A stretch of DNA of 64,000 nucleotides from Spisula solida (GCA_947247005.1 OX365948.1:54295401-54359400); one strand, 5' to 3'; shown: positions 34,455 through 47,189, counted from the first letter of the stretch. Numbers and translations: made by a program. The notes: a model not told the origin generated them from the sequence alone.

Positions 34455-35154
34455 GACAATGTGAGCAGACGTATGTGTACTAACAGAGAGACAGAATTAA
34501 ATTAATCACGCATCACGATCGATAACGCGCTCAAAACAGACTCCATTTCGCTTCAATATTATCAACGTGGTTTTTCACCAAGTCTTCTGTGTGACTACAC
34601 TTACAATCAATATCGATTTCCGCCGACACCAAGAGCATGCTACACCAAGATAGATAGGGTCGTTTTAAAATGACAGGAATAAAAACGCTGAGAGGTTGTA
34701 AGTGGCTATGAACGTTACCGCACGCAAACATATCAAGGATTTTCTTGCGCTTAAAAATCACTTTGTAGTGATATTATAAATTGATGTGGTATGTTGTTAC
34801 TCCTTACAGAAGAAATCTTTACAACAAGCCAGGATATAGCGTGTCGCAGACGTCATGTTTTCACCAATAATCAATAGTCACCAGTGTTGACGACAGCGCT
34901 AGAATATACAGATATGCAACTCTTGGAGAACAAAACTGTCAGGGAGTAGTGTGTTGTTTCCCTTAAATGGTTAACATTAATCACAGGTCTGTATGATTTG
35001 TTGCAACTTTTTGTATGAATTGTTGTTGCTTTGTTTTGGCGCAGCTATCGGTATTCTTTGTTGCAACTGTTGAATAATTCTTGGCAATTATTGGTATGAT
35101 TTGTTGCAGCTACATGTATTTCGTATAATTTGTGACAGCTTCAATATTGATAAT
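34455..35154. other. Intron upstream of the syd-1 coding exon; nothing recognised
   Basis: No untranslated exon or promoter identifiable. The last 150 bases drift into early, diverged copies of the 22-bp array. Confidence 0.45.
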
Positions 35155-37632
35155 GTTATTGGTATGAGTTGTTGCAGTTATTGGAATGAGTTGTTGTAGT
35201 TATCGGAATGAGTTGGTGTAGTTATCGGAATGAGTTGTTGCAGTTATTGGTATGAGTTGTTGCAACTATTTGTATGAGTTGTTGCAGTTATTGGTATGAG
35301 TTGCTGCAGTTATTGGTATGAGTTGTTGCAACTATTTGTATGAGTTGTTGCAGTTATTGGTATGAGTTGTTGTGGTTATTGGTATGAGTTGTTGCAACTA
35401 TTTGTATGAGTTGTTGCAGTTATTGGTATGAGTTGTTGCAACTATTTGTATGAGTTGTTGCAGTTATTGGTATGAGTTGTTGCAACTATTTAAATGAGTT
35501 GTTGCAGTTATTGGTATGAGTTGTTGTGGTTATTGGAATGAGTTATTGCAACTATTGGTATGAGTTGTTGCAACTATTGGTATGAGTTGTTGCAACTATT
35601 TGTATGAGTTGTTGCAGTTATTGGTATGAGTTGTTGCAACTATTTAAATGAGTTGTTGCAGTTATTGGTATGAGTTGTTGTGGTTATTGGAATGAGTTAT
35701 TGCAACTATTGGTATGAGTTGTTGCAACTATTGGTATGAGTTGTTGCAACTAATTGTATGAGTTGTTGCAGTTATTGGTATGAGTTGTTGCAACTATTTA
35801 AATGAGTTGTTGCAGTTATTGGTATGAGTTGTTGTGGTTATTGGTATGAGTTGTTGCAACTATTGGTATGAGTTGTTTCAGTTATTGGTATGAGTTATTG
35901 CAACTATTGGTATGAGTTGTTGCAGTTATTGGTATGAGTTGTTGCAGTTATTGGTATGAGTTGTTGCAACTATTGGTATGAGTTGTTGCAACTATTTGTA
36001 TGAGTTGTTGCAGTTATTGGTATGAGTTGTTGCAACTATTTAAATGAGTTGTTGCAGTTATTGGTATGAGTTGTTGTGGTTATTGGTATGAGTTGTTGCA
36101 ACTATTGGTATGAGTTGTTGCAGTTATTGGTATGAGTTGTTGCAACTATTTGTATGAGTTGTTGCAGTTATTGGTATGAGTTGTTGCAACTATTTGTATG
36201 AGTTGTTGCAGTTATTGGTATGAGTTGTTGCAACTATTTAAATGAGTTGTTGCAGTTATTGGTATGAGTTGTTGTGGTTATTGGAATGAGTTATTGCAAC
36301 TATTGGTATGAGTTGTTGCAACTATTGGTATGAGTTGTTGCAACTATTTGTATGAGTTGTTGCAGTTATTGGTATGAGTTGTTGCAACTATTTAAATGAG
36401 TTGTTGCAGTTATTGGTATGAGTTGTTGTGGTTATTGGTATGAGTTGTTGCAACTATTGGTATGAGTTGTTTCAGTTATTGGTATGAGTTATTGCAACTA
36501 TTGGTATGAGTTGTTGCAGTTATTGGTATGAGTTGTTGCAGTTATTGGTATGAGTTATTGCAAGTATAGGTATGAGTTGTTGCAGTTATTGGTATGAGTT
36601 GTTGCAACTATTGGTATGAGTTGTTGTAGTTATTGGTATGAGTTGTTGCAACTATTGGTATGAGTTGTTTCAGTTATTGTAATGAGTTATTGCAACTATT
36701 GGTATGAGTTGTTGCAACTATTGGTATGAGTTGTTGCAGTTATTGGTATGAGTTGTTGTAGTTATTGGTATGAGTTGTTGCAACTATTGGAATGAGTTGT
36801 TGCAGCTATTGGAATGAGTTGTTGCAGTTATTGGTATGAGTTGTTTCAGTTATTGTAATGAGTTATTGCAACTATTGGTATGAGTTGTTGCAACTATTGG
36901 TATGAGTTGTTGCAGTTATTGGTATGAGTTGTTGTAGTTATTGGTATGAGTTGTTGCAACTATTGGAATGAGTTGTTGCAGCTATTGGAATGAGTTGTTG
37001 CAGTTATTGGTATGAGTTGTTGTAGTTATTGGTATGAGTTGTTGTAGTTATTGGTATGAGTTATTGCAGTTATTGGTATGAGTTGTTGTAGTTATTGGTA
37101 TGAGTTGTTGCAGTTATTGGTATGAGTTGTTGCAGTTATTGGTATTAGTTATAGCAACTATTGGTATGAGTTGTTGCAGTTATTGGTATGAGTTGTTGTA
37201 GTTATTGGTATGAGTTGTTGCAGTTATTGGTATTAGTTATAGCAACTATTGGTATGAGTTGTTGCAGTTATTGGTATGAGTTGTTGCAACTATTGGTATG
37301 AGTTGTTGCAGTTATTGGTATGAGTTGTTGCCTTTATTTGTATGAGTTGTTGCAGTTATTGGTATGAGTTGTTTCAGTTATTGGTATTAGTAATAGCAAC
37401 TATTGGTATGAGTTGTTGCAGTTATTGGTATGAGTTGTTGCAACTATTGGTATGAGTTGTTGCAGTTATTGGTATGAGTTGTGGCAATTATTGGTATGAG
37501 TTGTTGCCTTTATTTGTATGAGTTGTTGCAGTTATTGGTATGAGTTCTTGTAGTTATTGGAATGAGTTGTTGCAGCTTTTGGTATGAGTTGTTGCAACTA
37601 TTGGTATGCTTTGTGGCAACTATTGGTATGAT
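35155..37632 (+). repeat. Minisatellite, 22-bp unit, about 112 copies, with higher-order units
   Basis: Unit core TATGAGTTGTTGCAGTTA plus TTGG. Variant units (CAACTATTTAAATGAG, TGGTTATTGG, CAACTATTTGTATGAG) recur in a set order: the TAAATG variant falls at 35491, 35645, 35799, 36041, 36239 and 36393, that is at 154 bp (7 units) or other multiples of 22. Later parts use other variants (GCCTTTATTTG, TATTAGTTATAGCAAC). Confidence 0.95.
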
Positions 37633-37640
37633 TTGAAATG

Positions 37641-37777
37641 TGTCACGGGCTGAACCTGTTCACAATATGGATAAGATAGTGTAAGTGGGTGGATAACTCA
37701 ATCAGTCAAAATTCGGTCTAAAAGTGAAGGGTCCCGGGTTCGAACTTTGATAAGGCTGCGCATTTTTGTTTCACACC
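37641..37777 (+). mobile_element. Decayed solo LTR of the tRNA-bearing TRIM family
   Basis: Starts TGTCACGGGCTGAACCTGTT and keeps GTTCACAATATGG, GGATAACTCAATCAGTC (a decayed box A region), GAAGGGTCCCGGGTTCGAAC (box B) and a CATTTTTGTTTCACACC end. No PBS or second LTR follows. It lies at the very end of the 22-bp array. Confidence 0.75.
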
Positions 37778-39072
37778 AAACGATTAATATTACTTGTCAT
37801 TTCAAATGTAATATTTTTGGAAGAGAGGGAGAGTGGCGAAGAGAGAGAATGGTTGAGGGTGGAGGGAAATTAATAGTTATAAGTATAGATAAAGTGATAT
37901 ATTTTTTCACTATTTCCTAAACAAGATATATGACTACATGTATAAACAAGGGGCTATTTCCTTCATCGAATCACATGTTGCTATGTAAGCACTGAGGCAT
38001 GTATAAACTGCTGAACGCAAGGATATTATGGTCAGTATAAACAACTTTGGATCGAATTCCGAATAGGCTTGTTTGGAGTCCCTCAAAAGTGCGCAAATGT
38101 ATCACTGCAGTCAGATTTGGAGTTTCTGATGATGATATTGTCATAGATTTTCTAAAGTTTTAACATAACCCATAGAGCAAACATGTGATCGAGGGGCGAA
38201 GTCAGTTGTTTATTACTTTTTAACCAATGGGCACAATTATAACAATCTAGATAGAGAACCTCAAGATGAGCTCCTGCAACGTCATTTTAGTTACATTGTA
38301 TATGCGAGCTTGTAAACAATCAACAAATAAGAACATCATAGACAACTGTAAAATATTAAATTTTTGGATCACCAAGGGAAGTCATTTTGCTAATTTAAAA
38401 CTAAGGCGACAAGATTGATCTCCCTTGATGACCAATAGGCTACAAGGGAAACCACTCTAAAAAGCTTATAATAAGGCGGCAAATTTTTTTTATCTCGCGT
38501 GATTCAGAAGGGACATCACTCTTACAGACTTATATTGAGGCGGATATAGTGAACTCCCCTGCTTATAACGAGTTGTCACTATTACCGACTTAGAATTATA
38601 ATTATTCTAACATGCACCGAACAAAAATACACCAACAGTTTCAAAACATGACATACACATTTTACTTTAACAGACTAATGCATCAATTTACTAATACACA
38701 TAGTCCTGACTGCACATTAAAAACATAAAAGACTAGTCATTTGTAATAGGTATAACATTATAGAAACGGTTTAATTTGTACATACATTTGTTCATCGTGA
38801 ACCTAACACAAAACAACTCATGTCCATACACACAACACAAACGCAAGCACTGTATTTTCTACTGTAAACCTACCAGGACACACATCAATTGCAATCGTTT
38901 CTATAGCCGTGAATTGAACCCAAAAAGATACTAACAAATCGGACAGTGAATGAAGCACGAAACAGAAACAGCAGAGCATGAAAGACACACAACAGAACAG
39001 TGTACGATGAAGACCACACATCACAACGACAACTGATAGAGCAAAGCAACACTCAACATAAACAGTATATAC
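37778..39072. other. No gene seen; weak degenerate repeat at 38350-38570
   Basis: Three diverged units of about 75 bp contain AAGGGA-(A/T)TCACTCT and AAGGCGGCAAATT-like phrases. Otherwise AT-rich non-coding. Confidence 0.4.
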
Positions 39073-39530
39073 CTTTCATCGGCCTTATGATGAACAAAGG
39101 ATTTCATCGGCCTTATGATTGACAACGGATTTCATCGGCCTTATGATTGACAACGGATTTCATCGGCCTTATGATTAACAACGGATTCATCGGCCTTATG
39201 ATTGACAACGGATTTCATCGGCCTTATGATGGACAACGGATTACATCGGCCTTATGATTGACAACGGATTTCATCGGCCTTATGATTGACAACGGGTTTC
39301 ATCGGCCTTATGATGGACAACGGATTTCATCGGCCTTATGATTGACAACGGATTTCATCGGCCTTATGATGGACAACGGATTTCATCGGCCTTATGATTG
39401 ACAACGGATTTAACCGGCCTTATGATTGACAACGGATTTCATCGGCCTTATGATTAACAACGGATTTCATCGTCCTTATGATGGCCAACGGATTTCATCG
39501 TCCTTATGATGGACAAAGGATTTGCACAAG
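39073..39530. repeat. Tandem array, 28-bp unit, about 16 copies
   Basis: Units of TTTCATCGGCCTTATGATTG plus ACAACGGA, with TGATGGAC and CATCGTCC variants. Confidence 0.94.
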
Positions 39531-40194
39531 GTCACATACAGAATGAACGCACTTTAACAAAAAGGCACAGTGACAAAAAGTATGTTTGTAAGTTTCTATC
39601 ATCTTTTTTAAAAACATAACTAACAACAAAGTGGATACAAAGGGGACAATACACACATGTACATTCAAGCTCAAGTACCTGTGTATCCAATAAGGTTACA
39701 CACAAACATTGTTTCTCTCACATTGAACCACAGGAACTTGCATAATTTAAAACAAATGGGGGGAAAAAGAAAAACAAATTGAAAGCAAATTCAGTAGATC
39801 TAGGCCTACCAATAAAATATACTTAATATATTTTAATACAGGCTCTCAGTATTGAATTTTTTTTTCAATTTTTTTTTCTTTTTTTTTTCTGTAATTGAAC
39901 CTAACACAACTCGTAACAATGTTGTCGCTAGATGTATAATTATGTAAATCTAACACTAATATGATATTTTAGATTTAGAACAAAGATTAAGTACACCAGT
40001 ACTTTACCTTACATATGCATGACATGGAGGGAACATATTCCTACAGCCTCTCATTATCATATTAAAACGCAACTTTATCAAATTACTCACTAACAGATAG
40101 ATAACCTGTCATGGAAATGATCTATACTCTCTTTGAAGAGGAGTCCTCAGAGATGCAATGCTTTCAATTCTTCTACGTTACACATAAACATTGT
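39531..40194. other. No gene seen; T-rich run near 39857-39890
   Basis: AT-rich; a T-rich tract broken by single A and C bases. Confidence 0.45.
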
Positions 40195-40510
40195 TAATAA
40201 CTTTATATTCGCGTAACTTTAAATCGGCGTAACTTCATATCGGCGTAACTATACATTCGCGTAACGTTATTTTCACGTAACTTTATATTCGCGTAACTAT
40301 AGTATATTCGCGTAACATTATATTCGCAAGATCTTTGTTTCGTGAATTTAAGTAACATACTTATTTCGAGAATTCATGAATTCGCGGTCGTAGGTGCCTA
40401 GTGCCATGATAGAGACTCATGTTATGAAAGTATAATTTCGCGTAATGTGAATTCGCGGGAAACTCTATTCGCGAATAATAGCGAAAATAAATCATCGCGA
40501 ATAATAACCG
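40195..40510. repeat. TTCGCGTAAC short repeat and TTCGCGAAT hairpins
   Basis: About seven units of 17-20 bp, TATATTCGCGTAACTT-like, are followed by AATTCGCGG and a hairpin TATTCGCGAATAATAGCG. Probably a non-autonomous element of the Tcgcgaa-rich type; an allied fragment is at 61630-61740. Confidence 0.55.
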
Positions 40511-40919
40511 ATGTACAGTGAACATTCAATATGAAATCCGTCTATATAGATTTGTTAGATTGTCAAACACAAACAAATATGAAAATGAATTCTACTTAAT
40601 GCTGATGATGCAGATGACGACGATGTTCTTGTCACATGGTATAAGCTGAGTGGTTGATAAGTGCAGAGTTTAATGGCGTATTTACATTAAGTGTTTGTTT
40701 AAAATATAGATTTCAAAATTGATTAAAATATTAACACATGGGGTTAATACAAGAGGTGCTCCACTTATATTATATTTGAACAGTGTTGAACATCCGGTAT
40801 TTTCATTCTAGTATGAAATGATTGAAATACCTCTTTTGAACCGCGTATATTTTAAAGGGTGTTGGGTATCATATAGATTAACTGTTTGTTATATTTGAAA
40901 TATAGTTAGAACCAACATA

Positions 40920-41010
40920 AACACGTTTGTATAGTCCAGTTAGGATATTGTGACAGTGACGTTGCAGTTTATGTGTACGCAAAAAATCACAACCATTGTT
41001 TAAACAGGTA
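40920..41010 (+). repeat. Dispersed repeat, partner at 51140-51230
   Basis: Both hold GTGACGTT--AGTT-TGTGTAC-CAAAA-AT-ACAACCATTG and AACAGGTA, and later GTAAGCCTTTATA and TTGGTTTTACAC in the same order. Confidence 0.55.
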
Positions 41011-41439
41011 GAGCGAAGTTTAGTATTTTAGCTTAGTATTGAAATTATAGTTTGTACAGTATAAGCCTTTATAATCTGTACTGTATATATGTTTTGTTAA
41101 TGGCCAAAGGTATTGTGTAAATGCCGATTTGCCAATCAATTTGAAGTTTGAAGTTTATAATTGGTTTTACACCGTTAAAGTGGACTCGACCGCTGCGTCA
41201 CTGTATTTTTATCCTGACTGGACTATAGTAGTATAGCGTTTTACTATTTTAAGGCTTAAGAAGCACCCGTATGGGGTTGATAAAGCATGCATATACCATT
41301 TCTATGGAGGCGATCAGTACTCAGTACTTTTCGTCGCAAGAAGTGTGTTGTGCATTCTGTTGCTCGTACATATTTAAGCGAAATGACACAAAATCTTTTT
41401 TTAAAAAAACGCCAAAAATTGACGATGCTTGCAGTAATC

Positions 41440-41720
41440 GATACGCGTTGGTTATACGATACATCATCTTCAGCGTTGCCAGTCCCGGTGGGAATACGTT
41501 TAAATTTAGCACAGAAGAATTATTAAGCTAGACAAATTGGTTGGGGGCAAATGCCCTAAATAGGCCCAAAATTAGGCTAGCTTTCGTAAAAAAAGATCTA
41601 TTAACGCAAGGGTCATCGCTATCATATCGTCATTTTATGGCGGTCTTGGTTTTTGGTGGTGCAATATTTACAGGTTCAACTTCGTCATGTTAATTATTCG
41701 GGTATATTTAGTTTACCTCA
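41440..41720 (+). repeat. Dispersed repeat, partner at 57665-57990
   Basis: Shared in order: TAAATTTAGC, GCTAGACAAA, ATGCCCTAAA-GG-CCC, AGGC, CGCAAGGGTCA, ATCGTCATTT. The partner lies inside the 57438-58054 element, so this is probably a decayed relative. Confidence 0.55.
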
Positions 41721-41989
41721 GCACTGCTAGTCAATATTGCCTGTTGGACGGAATATCAGTATACATGTAAGGACCATGTGGATTTCAAGAAAACCCATAC
41801 TCTGCGCCATGTAGGTATCCTAGGGGTATAACTGAAATACTGATGACCTGTTGAGCACAAAATAAAAAAAAGTAGCCCTACCGTTTTTTACACATATACG
41901 TGTACAAAAGCTTTATAACATAGTACGGAGATATTGACCTGATCCTAGCCTTTATGTTACAAGGTTCTTGCGTTTAAAATCCCAATTAT

Positions 41990-42195
41990 ACCGCGAGAAA
42001 ATCGTGCACTATCGGACATTTAGTTGTGTGTTTGTATTACGCCTCGAGCGTCTACGTGATACTCCTCGTTTATAAAGACATACAACGGAGGTTATAGAAT
42101 AGATAAACACGTTATAATAGACAAGATACCAGCCGTTAAATTATGCTATTAGAAGGTTGGGGAGCATGTCAAAATATCCCTATCTATATCAACTC
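41990..42195 (+). repeat. Dispersed repeat, copy 1 (partner at 46825-46995)
   Basis: Direct copies share CGAGAAAATCGTGC, CATCGAGCGTCT-like, GACACTCCT, CGGAGTTATA, GACAAGATA and GTTAAATTATGC-A-TAGAAGGT. Confidence 0.65.
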
Positions 42196-42890
42196 TAAAA
42201 TCACACAGTCTAAATCTGGGACATCCACACACACGCACAATTAAAGACTGCTTTATTACAACTCAAACATTGTCGAGAAACGAAACGTACATAATTGGAT
42301 TGTCATTAAAGGAAGCCTGTAAACTGTAATTGGTTACATCTGCAGCGAGAGGAAACAAACTAATTTTACGTTAATAACAATCTACTCTTCCGGTATTTCT
42401 ATGCAATTTAGGCCACATCAGCGGCATAAATCAGTAGTGCAGGTTCTCATTTAAAGGTGTCAGAACAGCGCACGATAGCGGTAATCTAATCAGTTAGCGA
42501 CGGGAGTGTGTTAGGAAATGTCCAAACTTACTGACATGTTGTTTTACAACATACTGGTATATGATAATGAAAGAAGAAATGCCCGCATGTCTGTACCATA
42601 TAAGTGTACCATAAGCACATACGATATACCTTAAAGCTAAAAGCTGTGATTCAAGAGATACGCATCTATCAAGTCCCTCGAAGCCACCGGAAATACGCAT
42701 AGCAGGAAATAAACGGATGGCCATGTACAATGAATATCTCAGTCGAACGCAAATAAACATGCTATTTCAAGCAAAATGTATACTATAACATAATTATATT
42801 TCTTGGGGGTTAAATTTTTGCTGATTACACGATTGAACACGGCTACGAAATCTCACAAATAATCGACCTTCCAAATCATGACGAAATAAT
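42196..42890. other. No gene seen
   Basis: Non-repetitive, AT-rich, no exon. Confidence 0.45.
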
Positions 42891-42895
42891 GCGTT

Positions 42896-43092
42896 TGTAG
42901 CAACGTTAAATGTCGCATCGACGCTAAATGTCGCACCTGACGTTAAATGTCGCAAGGCTGACGCTAAATGTCGCAACCGACGCTAAATGTCGCAATCCAC
43001 CCTGACGCTAAATGTCGCATCTGTGACGTTAAATGTCGCAACAAACTGGCCTGACGTTAAATGTCGCAACATTAACGCTAAATGTCGCAATC
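42896..43092 (+). repeat. Subterminal motif array, left arm
   Basis: Nine copies of (A/G)ACG(C/T)TAAATGTCGCA, separated by 2-12 bases. Fixed motif with variable spacing suggests protein-binding sites rather than a slipped satellite. Confidence 0.85.
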
Positions 43093-44572
43093 CTTTATAA
43101 ACACTCATTTGTAGTATTACTGTTCTAGTTTAAGTCCAGGCGTATCCACAGTTTTTAGGGGTTTACCCAAAGGGGTTCGACACATAAGCATTTAGTGATA
43201 AAAAACTGTTTTCAAAAAAATTTTTTTTTTTTACTTCTACTATGTAAATGTCTATTGTATGGAATTTACACAGTAGAAATAAAAAAAATATTTTTTTGAA
43301 AACAAATTAATCACTGCAGGTTCATGACTGCGTCGAACTCGTAAAAATGCCGTACGGACCTTTCGGATTGATAACCACCCTCGGGCTAAAGCCACTTGGG
43401 CGATTATGCTTCCTGCGGACCGATTATCTAGACCCCGTCCTACACAGCCGTGTATTATCCTCTAAGTAACTCATCGTGCGGGTTTGAATACTACTTTTCG
43501 TAAACACAAATAAATTGATGTAAACAGAATTTCAATTATGATTTACATAATTATTTATTTAGTGCATTTTGCATTGTTCGACAAATACTCGGTAACTTCA
43601 ACTACACTGACCTTGGTCGTGATGAAACCAGTATAATTAAGTATAATCCGCACCGAGCATACCGTATATATAACCATAATTCGGTTATATGCTATGTTCT
43701 TCCCTGCCTCCATCGGTATGAAACGCACTTTACTGGGAATCAACCGGTGTAGCGTCAGGGTTCAGCGCAGTCCAAATAATGCCGGTATACCACGGTTTAT
43801 AAATAAATAAAATAGAAAATACCAGAATAGGTTTGCACCTATAGTGGATATCAAACCCATACTGTACGACGTCATACGGTCGGATCAAAACGGTTCGTCA
43901 CGGTTAGCCCGAATCGACTAAGAAGTTCACGATGTCTCTAAGGTTCATACAACGGGACAAACCGGGGGTGCCAAACCAGCACAAGGTCTGCTGTCAACTC
44001 CGGGATACACCGTGGATACAGCGGGGTAATCCGTACTGAGACCGGGATGCAATATCGCGGTAGAGCTAATGTGTAGCCCCGGTTGTAATCCAGTTTCGAC
44101 TCCATATTTCGATTCTGTTGAAATCTTGACCATTCCTCCCGGTAGCTCCTGATGACTACATGAGGCTTTAAACATTTTAAAACAACCGGGCCTCTTTTGC
44201 CAGCTTGATAAGAGTATCATGGTTCACGACGGTTCGTCTAGCCGATCGGGCGTTGTTACGGTTGTACGACGGTTCACTGAACCGGGTAAACCGAGTAAGA
44301 TTCGGTTCATCCCGTTAAACATAAAGGGGTTCGACACATAAACTTGCAGTGATTAAAACCTGTTTTCAAAAAAATATTTTTTATTTCTACTGTGTATATT
44401 TTATACAACATACGTGTACTTAGAAGAAGTAAAAAAAAAATTTTTTTTTGAAAACAGTTTTTAATCACAGCAGACTTATGTATCGAACCCCTTTGGGTAA
44501 ACCCCTAATAACTGTGGATACGTCTGGGCTAAAACTAGAACAGTAATACTATAAAAGAGTGTTTACAAAGGA

Positions 44573-44767
44573 TTGCGACATTTAGCGTTAATGTTGCGAC
44601 ATTTAACGTCAGGCCAGTTTGTTGCGACATTTAACGTCGCAGATGCGACATTTAGCGTCAGGGGCGATTGCGACATTTAGCGTCAGTTGCGACATTTAGC
44701 GTCAGCCTTGCGACATTTAACGTCAGGTGCGACATTTAGCGTCGATGCGACATTTAACGTTGCTACA
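44573..44767 (-). repeat. Subterminal motif array, right arm
   Basis: Nine TGCGACATTTA(A/G)CGTC motifs, mirror image of the left arm including the longer spacer GGCCAGTTTGT. Confidence 0.85.
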
Positions 44768-44772
44768 GCGTT

Positions 44773-46089
44773 CCCCACTCCATGTTTTGCAATTCATGAA
44801 TTTAGTTCCACAAAAATTCATTAAAATGAAATATCAACAAAAATATATTATTTCATAGTAGTTCGATTTTGAACATTGAGCTGTGTTTGTACATAAATGT
44901 TTTAAGTGTTTAACCATTCTTCGATAAAGGTTAATATGAAGTTGATTATTCGAGTTGCTTATTCAGATACATTTGTACCTATTACAATTAAACCATCGCG
45001 AATATTTTCGATTTTACAGCAACACAATCTACAAAAATCGTAGACCAAACCCAGCAGCGTTACATTTCCATCATCAAAGATATTCCTCGTGTTGAACCGA
45101 TCTGTTGTCAATATGCATATATTGTTCAACATATCATATTAGAAGACTAGACTCTTGGGTGTATGTGTATATCAAAAACCAAATCATCAAAACAAACACC
45201 ATGAGTATCTTTATTACGAACAGGAAACATCTTCTATAGGTTTGAATAATGCTATATATATTATGTAATAAACCGCAACAGAAAACAATATTAGCGGCGT
45301 ATTTGCAAGCCCGTCACGCAAGTTAGCAAATAGCACGAAGAAAGCATGCAATACAAGTTAGCAATGAGCATGAAGTAAGCATTTTATACGTTTTCATCGA
45401 TTATGTAATGACAGTAAAATGAAATACGATGTACAACTTTATTTACGTCCGAAAACTGAACATTCAATTCAAACGTGTTTAAATTGGTATTGTTTTGTTT
45501 ACATGTGCAGCCAGACTGAAATTTCGCAAATTTGTTGGAAGTTTTGTTTTCGAAATGAATAGCGCTAATAAGGGAACTGTCCCATTCAAAAGAATAGGGG
45601 GGAGGGCTTATGTTCATATAATAAATAGATAACTTCAATCAATAGTATAATACTTGAAAACAAGTTTTTACATCGTCTCGTTGGTCGACTAGATAAGCAT
45701 GTCGCTATTATACCAGTGATTCTGTTGAGATTTTGTTCAATCTCGCCACTGGTTCGACACCCATTCAAGTTACATAAATTTGAAAGTTTTTATCTTTTAC
45801 AAGTACACTGTACCTTATTTTTAATTTGTAACTTATATAATAAAATATACGAAGTAAGGTATGTAGATATTTTTTGTGTATATAGTGTTATGTTTTCATT
45901 ATTTATCTACCGTATCTAGTCGTATCTTTTCAATTATTTAATTTTTCATCTACAGTACAATAGTCATATGTATATAATATATTCACTACAACATGAGCAT
46001 TTGATCATTTGAAGTATGGATTCATTAAAGAAGCAGTATAATATAAGATTTTATAACATCGATACATGCAATAAAAAGTTGATCGAAGT
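44773..46089. other. No gene seen
   Basis: AT-rich, no exon or array. Confidence 0.45.
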
Positions 46090-46160
46090 GGGGATCGAAC
46101 CTACAACTCAGAATAAAATAGAAACATGTAGGAAGTGTGTGTTTATCCTCAACACTACAG
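46080..46160 (-). repeat. Degenerate tRNA-like SINE head
   Basis: On the minus strand a B-box-like GTAGGTTCGATCCCC follows a GTAGTGTTGAGG stretch that could be box A; the arms do not fold well. Confidence 0.3.
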
Positions 46161-46824
46161 CACCTTTGATATATGTAATGAGATTTGTACACTATTTGAT
46201 ATCGAACCCATTTTAAAGTTTACCTAACGGACGAGTTTATGTTTATAACGATTCTCATTTGACTTTGAACGCACTTATAGTCCGATTAGTTTGCATTTAC
46301 AGCACTAACTAATTGACAGCGAAGGCAGGACTCGTCAGAAAGACTTAGTACTGAACAGTTACAAAACTACGACATCACACAACGGCAGCCACCAAGGACG
46401 GTAGACTAGTAACCTCTTAATAAGCTTTTAAAAATTGGTAAGCTAGATCTACATCGTATATGGAATGCAATTAATGCATCCTCTTATATTAAGGTGGTAA
46501 GTAACTGGTTTTGAATATGGATACTACGTCTAAATGGTCATTTGATTATGAATGTAAGTCCTATTGTTATTCAGCAATTCTATTGAATCTAGCAATATCA
46601 CTAATAGGGATTCCGTGTAGAATGTTTGTATAAAATACCAATCTAAAGAGATTCCGTCTCAGTTACTAGGACGGAAGTTGTAGTCTCAGCTATAAATCAT
46701 ATTGTTTTGACTGCTACCATTATACATTTAGGTCCAGTATAATATGGGGATATTGACCAGTACCTTACCTTATTGTATGAATATATCATACGGTTCAATA
46801 TTGCGTTTAATAATTTATCCATTT
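46161..46824. other. No gene seen
   Basis: AT-rich, no exon or array. Confidence 0.45.
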
Positions 46825-46995
46825 GCTCGAGAAAATCGTGCTGTATGGGTCCTTTCGCTTTGTGTTCATATTAAACATCGAGCGTCTTCCTGACACTCCT
46901 TGCTTATGAAAACGTACCATCGGAGTTATAAATATAGACAAGATATTACCTGTTAAATTATGCAAATAGAAGGTCGAGGATGAGATTAAAATATC
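46825..46995 (+). repeat. Dispersed repeat, copy 2 (partner at 41990-42195)
   Basis: Same order of phrases as copy 1 with small deletions; same strand, 4.8 kb away, flanking regions not alike. Confidence 0.65.
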
Positions 46996-47189
46996 CGTAC
47001 TATAGATGTGTTTTATGCTATATAACATGGGGATAAGATGTAATGGAGGAATTCAATATGAGACCGAATAATGAAGACCCTACACAATCGGACTTTTTTC
47101 AACCAACAACGATAACAAACATGGTGGCAGCTTCATCGACACCACTCCATCGTCTGCACCGAAATCGAGATTTGAACAAGTCGCCCTAA

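Larger units (their letters stand above)
42896..44767. mobile_element. 1872-bp palindromic transposon with nine motif copies in each arm
   Basis: Ends are TGTAGCAACGTTAAATGTCG and its complement; GCGTT flanks both sides (42891-42895 and 44768-44772), a 5-bp target-site duplication. Each arm begins with nine copies of a GACG(C/T)TAAATGTCGCA motif at irregular spacing (42900-43090 and 44575-44765), arranged as mirror images. The arms continue for about 250 bp and each contains a further palindrome of about 120 bp (43200-43320 and 44340-44475) made of CTGTTTTCAAAAAAAT and its complement. The centre (43330-44330) is GC-richer, with many CGGTTC words and no transposase found. Confidence 0.88.

Noticed and set aside
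34427..34459. Eleven extra residues upstream of the ATG in the syd-1 reading frame
   Set aside because: They begin at a TTG and read through a pyrimidine tract ending in CAG, that is, intron and splice acceptor.
38818..39024. 68-codon hydrophobic Cys-rich frame
   Set aside because: Resembles a membrane peptide by composition only; upstream of an array, no splice or start support.
43945..44220. 91-codon minus-strand frame in the centre of the palindromic transposon
   Set aside because: No transposase motif, odd composition, and it could be chance in GC-richer DNA; not called.
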